Shown: positions 59,312-64,000 of the stretch, piece after piece
How positions within the stretch are numbered: the first letter of the stretch is position 1
How the letters are laid out: the number at the start of each line of letters is the position of its first letter
Assembly: GCA_018365815.1 (NCBI GenBank)
Contig: JAGZJH010000003.1
Coordinates: 1 to 64,000, forward strand
Direction: 5' to 3'
Source: Erysipelotrichaceae bacterium
GTDB lineage: Bacteria; Bacillota_I; Bacilli_A; Erysipelotrichales; Coprobacillaceae
DNA length: 64,000 nucleotides
Notes under the pieces: model-generated
Database searches by the model: none
Told to the model about the DNA's origin: nothing
The model's input: only the letters and a program-made list of their open reading frames with translations
Made by a program: the position numbers and the translations under genes

Positions 59312-60334
59312 TGGTAATAAACATACTATCTCCAAAAGAGAAGAAACGGTATTCTCTTTCGATGGCTTCATGATAGGCTTTAAAAATTAATTCTTTAGAG
59401 GCTAAAGCACTGATCAACATTAATAAAGTTGACTTAGGGAGATGGAAGTTTGTAATTAAAGCATCAATGGCTTTATATTCATAACCAGGATAAATAAATA
59501 TATCAGTATTTTCACTTGTTTCTTTAAAACAATGATATTTTGTATAATTTGACTCTAGTACACGTGTAGAAGTTGTTCCTACACTAATAATACGTTGATG
59601 ATTAGCTTTGGCTTGATTTAATATATCAGCACTTTCTTTAGAAATCATATAAAATTCACTGTGCATATGATGTTCTAATACATTTTCCACCTTCACCGGT
59701 CTAAATGTTCCTAAACCGACATGTAAAGTGACATCAACAATTTGTACACCTCTAGCTTTAATTTTTTCAATGATTTCATCGGTAAAGTGTAAACCGGCAG
59801 TCGGCGCTGCGGCACTTCCTTCAATTTTAGCATAGACTGTTTGATAACGATTTTTATCATTTAATTTTTCTTTAATATAAGGGGGTAAAGGCATTGTTCC
59901 TAATTGATCTAAGATTTCATAGAAAATTCCATCATAAATCATTTCAAAAACACGAATACCTTCTTCCTTAATTTCAATACATTTTGCTTTTAATAAACCC
60001 TCACCAAAGGTAATGATTGTTCCTAACTTTACAATACGAGCGTTTCCTACTAAACATTCCCAAGTATTGTGAGATACTTCTTTAAGTAATAATACTTCCA
60101 CATGACCGTTTGTTTCTTCTTTTATTCCAAATAATCGTGCAGGAATGACTTTTGTATTATTACGTACTAAAATATCGCCTGGTTTTAAATAATCCACAAT
60201 ATCATAAAAATGACGATGATCGATTTGTCCGCTATTTTTATGAAGTACAAGTAATTTAGAAGTATCACGTTTTTCTAATGGTGTTTGAGCAATAAGATGT
60301 TCAGGTAAATCAAAATCAAATTCACTTAATTTCA

Positions 60335-60335
<1 letters not shown>
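59304..60335 (-). CDS. queA: SAM:tRNA ribosyltransferase-isomerase QueA
   Basis: 343 residues. FDFDLPEHLIAQTPLEKRDTSKLLVL at the start, then RNNTKVIPARLFG, GSAAAPTAGLHFT, VDVTLHVGLGTFRPV and ALITNFHLPKSTLLMLISAL are QueA blocks. It adds the epoxycyclopentane ring to preQ1 in tRNA, between the Tgt and QueH steps. It overlaps both neighbours. Confidence 0.96.
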
Positions 60336-61471
<1,136 letters not shown>

Positions 61472-61546
61472 TTTATCACTCCAATTCGTTATATAGTTTA
61501 ACATAAAAACATTATAATTGACAATTAAATCGTTCATGAGTATCAT

Positions 61547-61879
61547 ATTAAAAAAAATAAGTGTAAATAAACTTACAAAATTAAATTTTAATAAGTATTT
61601 GTGTAAAATTTATTATATAACATATTGAAAGGTGATTAATGGCTAAGTCCAAAAGTTAAAATACTTTAAAACTGAAATAAAGAAGAAAGGAGTAGGTCAA
61701 AATAATAATATTATAAAATTTGAAGTACAACTTAATTAAACACGAAAATTTTGTTTAACGTATTTCAATCTAATAAAAGACTTGAATATAATTATAAAAT
61801 ATATGAAAATATTGTGTCTAAGTGTATATTTTTATACTCAAATCAAGATTTAGATATTGATTATTTTGATAATAAAAAG
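61547..61879. other. Intergenic stretch upstream of tgt and mscL
   Basis: AT-rich. AAAGGTG before ATG 61639 starts only MAKSKS and a stop. AAGGAG at about 61686 has no start codon at the right distance. An open frame runs from 61751 into mscL (FNVFQSNKRLEYNYKIYEN) but has no ribosome binding site and is not part of MscL. These look like remnants of a small lost gene. TATAAT at about 61787 may serve mscL. Confidence 0.4.
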
Positions 61880-62272
61880 ATGAAACAATTTATTAAAGAA
61901 TTTAAAACCTTTGCTATGCGTGGAAATGTTTTAGACATGGCAGTTGGGGTTGTTGTTGGTGGGGCATTTTCTAAAATTGTGACTTCATTAGTCAATGATA
62001 TTATTACACCTTTAATTGGGATGTTTTTAGGTAAAGTAAATTTTTCAGAAATTGTGGTGGGTAGTCATTTAGTAAACGGTGGAATTAAAATTGGTTTGTT
62101 TATCCAAAGTGTCATTGATTTTATGATTATTGCCTTTAGTATTTTTTGTGCAATAAAAGTTATTAATCATTTGTTTAAAAAACAAGAAGTTAAGGAAGAA
62201 AAAACAATTAAAATCAGCCAAGAAGTTGAACTTCTACAAGAAATAAGAGATTTACTAAAACAAAAACAATAG
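61880..62272 (+). CDS. mscL: Large-conductance mechanosensitive channel MscL
   Basis: 130 residues. MKQFIKEFKTFAMRGNVLDMAVGVVVGGAFSKIVTSLVNDIITPLIG is the near-invariant MscL N-terminus and first helix; a second helix (IDFMIIAFSIFCAIKVI) and a charged C-terminal helix follow. It opens under membrane tension to save cells from osmotic down-shock. The start is set by homology; the ribosome binding site (AAAAAG) is weak, which is odd. Confidence 0.93.
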   Translation: MKQFIKEFKTFAMRGNVLDMAVGVVVGGAFSKIVTSLVNDIITPLIGMFLGKVNFSEIVVGSHLVNGGIKIGLFIQSVIDFMIIAFSIFCAIKVINHLFKKQEVKEEKTIKISQEVELLQEIRDLLKQKQ

Positions 62273-62315
62273 TCTAAAAAGATAAAAGTTGTCAATAATA
62301 TTTTTGGTGATTAAA

Positions 62316-63728
62316 ATGGAAAAATCTTATTGGCAAAAAAATGTGAAATTGCCTAATTATGAAAAACTTAAACAAGATTTAAAAACAGATATATTAATAA
62401 TCGGTGGAGGGATTACCGGAATAATGTGTGCTTATTATTTAAAAGATAGTCCTTATCAAGTAACTTTAGTTGAAAAAGACTGCATTGCTAGTCAGGCAAC
62501 AGGAAAAATGACCGGTAAAATTTCTTATATACATGGCACAAAAATTTCTAAAATTAAAGAAGATTTCGATGAATTGTCTGCTTTAAAATATCTTAAAGCA
62601 AATCTTGAAGCATATACTAAAATTCAAGAAATTATTAAAATAAATCATATTGAATGTGACTATGAAGTTGCTCCTCAGTATTTTTATTCTAATCATAGTC
62701 AAAATGATTTAGAAAAAGAATATCAAATTTTAAAAGAATGTCATTTAGATGTTGAAATGAAAAATGGACAATTAATTGTTTATCCACTAGCAACATTTAA
62801 TCCACTTAAATATATTCAACACATTTTAACAATCTTAAATAACACTACGATTTATGAACATACTACAATTACTTCACATACTAAAAAACAAGGAAAACAT
62901 TTTTTAAAAACTGATTTTTTTTGCGAAATTGAAGCAAAATATGTCATTGTTGCTACTCGATTTCCAATCTTTAATTTTCCAAGTATGTATTTTTTAAGAA
63001 TGCATCAAGTTCGTTCTACTTTATTTTTACGACCAAAGTTAAAATCAGAAGTTGTTTTATGTATTGATAAACCGATTTATAGTCGTCGTTTTATTCATGA
63101 ATTTCAAATTGAAGTCAAAAATGAACGATTAGTTGGCGATCCACTGATTAATTTATCCAAAAAAGCAGTGATGAGTGCATGGCATTCACAAGATACTGTT
63201 AGTCATGATGGTTTAGCGTTTATAGGATATTATCATCGTAATGACAAAACAATGTTTGTTGCAAGTGGGTATGATAAATGGGGTGTGACTTTATCTCATG
63301 TCAGCGCTCAATTGATTAGTGATTTAATTTTAGGACAAGAAAATGAATATCAAGATTTATTCACGCCACAAAGATTTAAACCTATCACAAGTATGGCCCC
63401 TTTTTCAAAATTGATGATCCGTACGATGAAAGCAGAAGTTGTAGATCGTATTATTGTAAGTAATGAGACATTAGAACAAACTTCACAAAATAGTGGGGCG
63501 ATTATAGAATGTAATGGCAGACAAGTGGCTATTTATAAAGATGAACAAGGGATATATCATGGTTTTATTCCGGTTTGTTCACATTTAGGTTGTATTTTAA
63601 AATATAATTCACAAGAACACACTTTCGAATGTCCTTGTCATGGTTCACGTTATGATTTGAATGGTAAAGTTGTTGATGGACCGGCTATTTTCGATTTAGA
63701 AAATGTCAATATTGAAAATTTAGATTAA
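62316..63728 (+). CDS. FAD-dependent oxidoreductase with C-terminal Rieske domain
   Basis: 470 residues. The N-terminal dinucleotide fold is DILIIGGGITGIMCAYYLKDS with SQATGKMTGKIS, then a DAO-type substrate domain ending VASGYDKWGVTLSHVSAQLI. The last 60 residues hold a Rieske 2Fe-2S site, CSHLGC (near 420) and CPCHGS (near 438). Such fusions occur in Firmicutes as putative oxidoreductases of unknown substrate. ATG 62316 follows TTGGTGA; the frame opens earlier without a site. Confidence 0.88.
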   Translation: MEKSYWQKNVKLPNYEKLKQDLKTDILIIGGGITGIMCAYYLKDSPYQVTLVEKDCIASQATGKMTGKISYIHGTKISKIKEDFDELSALKYLKANLEAYTKIQEIIKINHIECDYEVAPQYFYSNHSQNDLEKEYQILKECHLDVEMKNGQLIVYPLATFNPLKYIQHILTILNNTTIYEHTTITSHTKKQGKHFLKTDFFCEIEAKYVIVATRFPIFNFPSMYFLRMHQVRSTLFLRPKLKSEVVLCIDKPIYSRRFIHEFQIEVKNERLVGDPLINLSKKAVMSAWHSQDTVSHDGLAFIGYYHRNDKTMFVASGYDKWGVTLSHVSAQLISDLILGQENEYQDLFTPQRFKPITSMAPFSKLMIRTMKAEVVDRIIVSNETLEQTSQNSGAIIECNGRQVAIYKDEQGIYHGFIPVCSHLGCILKYNSQEHTFECPCHGSRYDLNGKVVDGPAIFDLENVNIENLD

Positions 63729-63777
63729 AACTCACCAAATGAATGATTAATTCATATTGTATCTTGAGGAGGTCAAT

Positions 63778-64000
63778 ATGATTAATACATTTGAAATTGC
63801 GAAATTAATTCAAACGACATGTCCTAAAGCATATGCAAAAATAATGGGAGAAGGTATTGAGGGTGAGTTTTTTGCTTATCCTTTTTGTAAAGGATGTATT
63901 GTCGTTGTGGAAGTATGTGGTTTAACTCAAAATAGTATCCACGCATTGCATATTCATGAAGGAAAATCTTGCACAGGAAATAAAGAAGATCCGTTTAAAA
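63778..64000 (+). CDS. Cu/Zn superoxide dismutase-like protein (partial)
   Basis: 74 residues before the window ends. IHALHIHEGKSCTGNKEDPFK matches the copper-site strand of Cu/Zn superoxide dismutase-like proteins (H-x-H-E-G..C). No signal peptide is present (MINTFEIAKLIQTTCPKAYA), so it would be cytoplasmic; two extra cysteines (FCKGC) precede. The zinc loop lies outside the window, so enzyme activity cannot be judged. TTGAGGAGG precedes ATG 63778. Confidence 0.75.
   Translation, partial: MINTFEIAKLIQTTCPKAYAKIMGEGIEGEFFAYPFCKGCIVVVEVCGLTQNSIHALHIHEGKSCTGNKEDPFK

Noticed and set aside
61751..61879. 43-residue N-terminal extension of MscL
   Set aside because: No ribosome binding site at its start and no counterpart in MscL, which begins at MKQFIKEFK.

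Overview
The window is AT-rich DNA from a low-GC Firmicute. Gene content and order point to an Erysipelotrichia-like (Coprobacillus/Erysipelatoclostridium-type) gut bacterium; this is inference, not a database match. Supporting signs are the Bacillus-like order rnmV-rsmA-yabG-ispE-glmU-prs, the sporulation protease gene yabG (a present or past spore former), a meso-diaminopimelate dehydrogenase, a T-box leader, and a tmRNA whose tag ends in Phe-Ala as in relatives of the Mollicutes.

Layout. 1-134: end of an IS3-type element. 234-5603: acetyltransferase, secG, rnr, smpB, ssrA, a decayed HipA-like kinase gene, and a SHOCT-tailed membrane protein. 5650-7362 (minus): a ribosome-protecting ABC-F ATPase behind a complete-looking ribosome-mediated attenuator with a six-residue leader peptide. 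7497-11098: RpiR-type regulator and a large wall-anchored protein with two esterase domains. 11333-15140: amino-acid ABC transporter and M20 hydrolase behind a T-box leader whose specifier reads best as CGC (arginine). 15199-17095: two tandem COG0523 GTPases. 17198-23181: RNase H, RNase M5, RsmA, YabG, IspE, GlmU, Prs. 23318-25990: small coiled-coil protein, oxidoreductase, TIM-barrel protein, flavodoxin/ferredoxin. 26106-30277: pstSCAB-phoU behind two PhoP-box-like repeats. 30483-34346: flavoprotein and two aldo/keto reductase-ferredoxin fusions with a MerR/AdhR-like regulator; two promoters share 19-bp spacers and related dyads. 32416-35750 holds gene debris (DUF1893 and SPL-type radical SAM pseudogenes), followed by a Phd/ParE-type toxin-antitoxin pair. 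36501-40183: MATE transporter, a small minus-strand protein, ddh, acetyltransferase.

40323-50618 is the most unusual part: surface proteins with DUF5011-like domains, a transglutaminase-fold protein that seems to have lost its catalytic residues, a membrane GDPD, and then an 11-gene coupled operon. That operon encodes a TadA-type ATPase, two TadB/TadC-type membrane proteins, two exported surface proteins, and six very small or pilin-like proteins sharing a leaderless N-terminal motif (Met-[Asp/Lys]-hydrophobic-[Ser/Ala]-hydrophobic-[Lys/Glu]). No prepilin peptidase is present. I read it as a reduced, divergent Tad-like surface-fibre system.

50681-57951: HAD phosphatase, DUF4250 protein, threonine dehydratase, DUF4091 protein, CBM9/DOMON-like protein, gamma-glutamyltransferase, lactonase. 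57976-61471: queuosine salvage set (queT plus convergent tgt-queA-queH). 61880-64000: mscL, a FAD/Rieske oxidoreductase, and the start of a Cu/Zn superoxide dismutase-like gene cut by the window edge.
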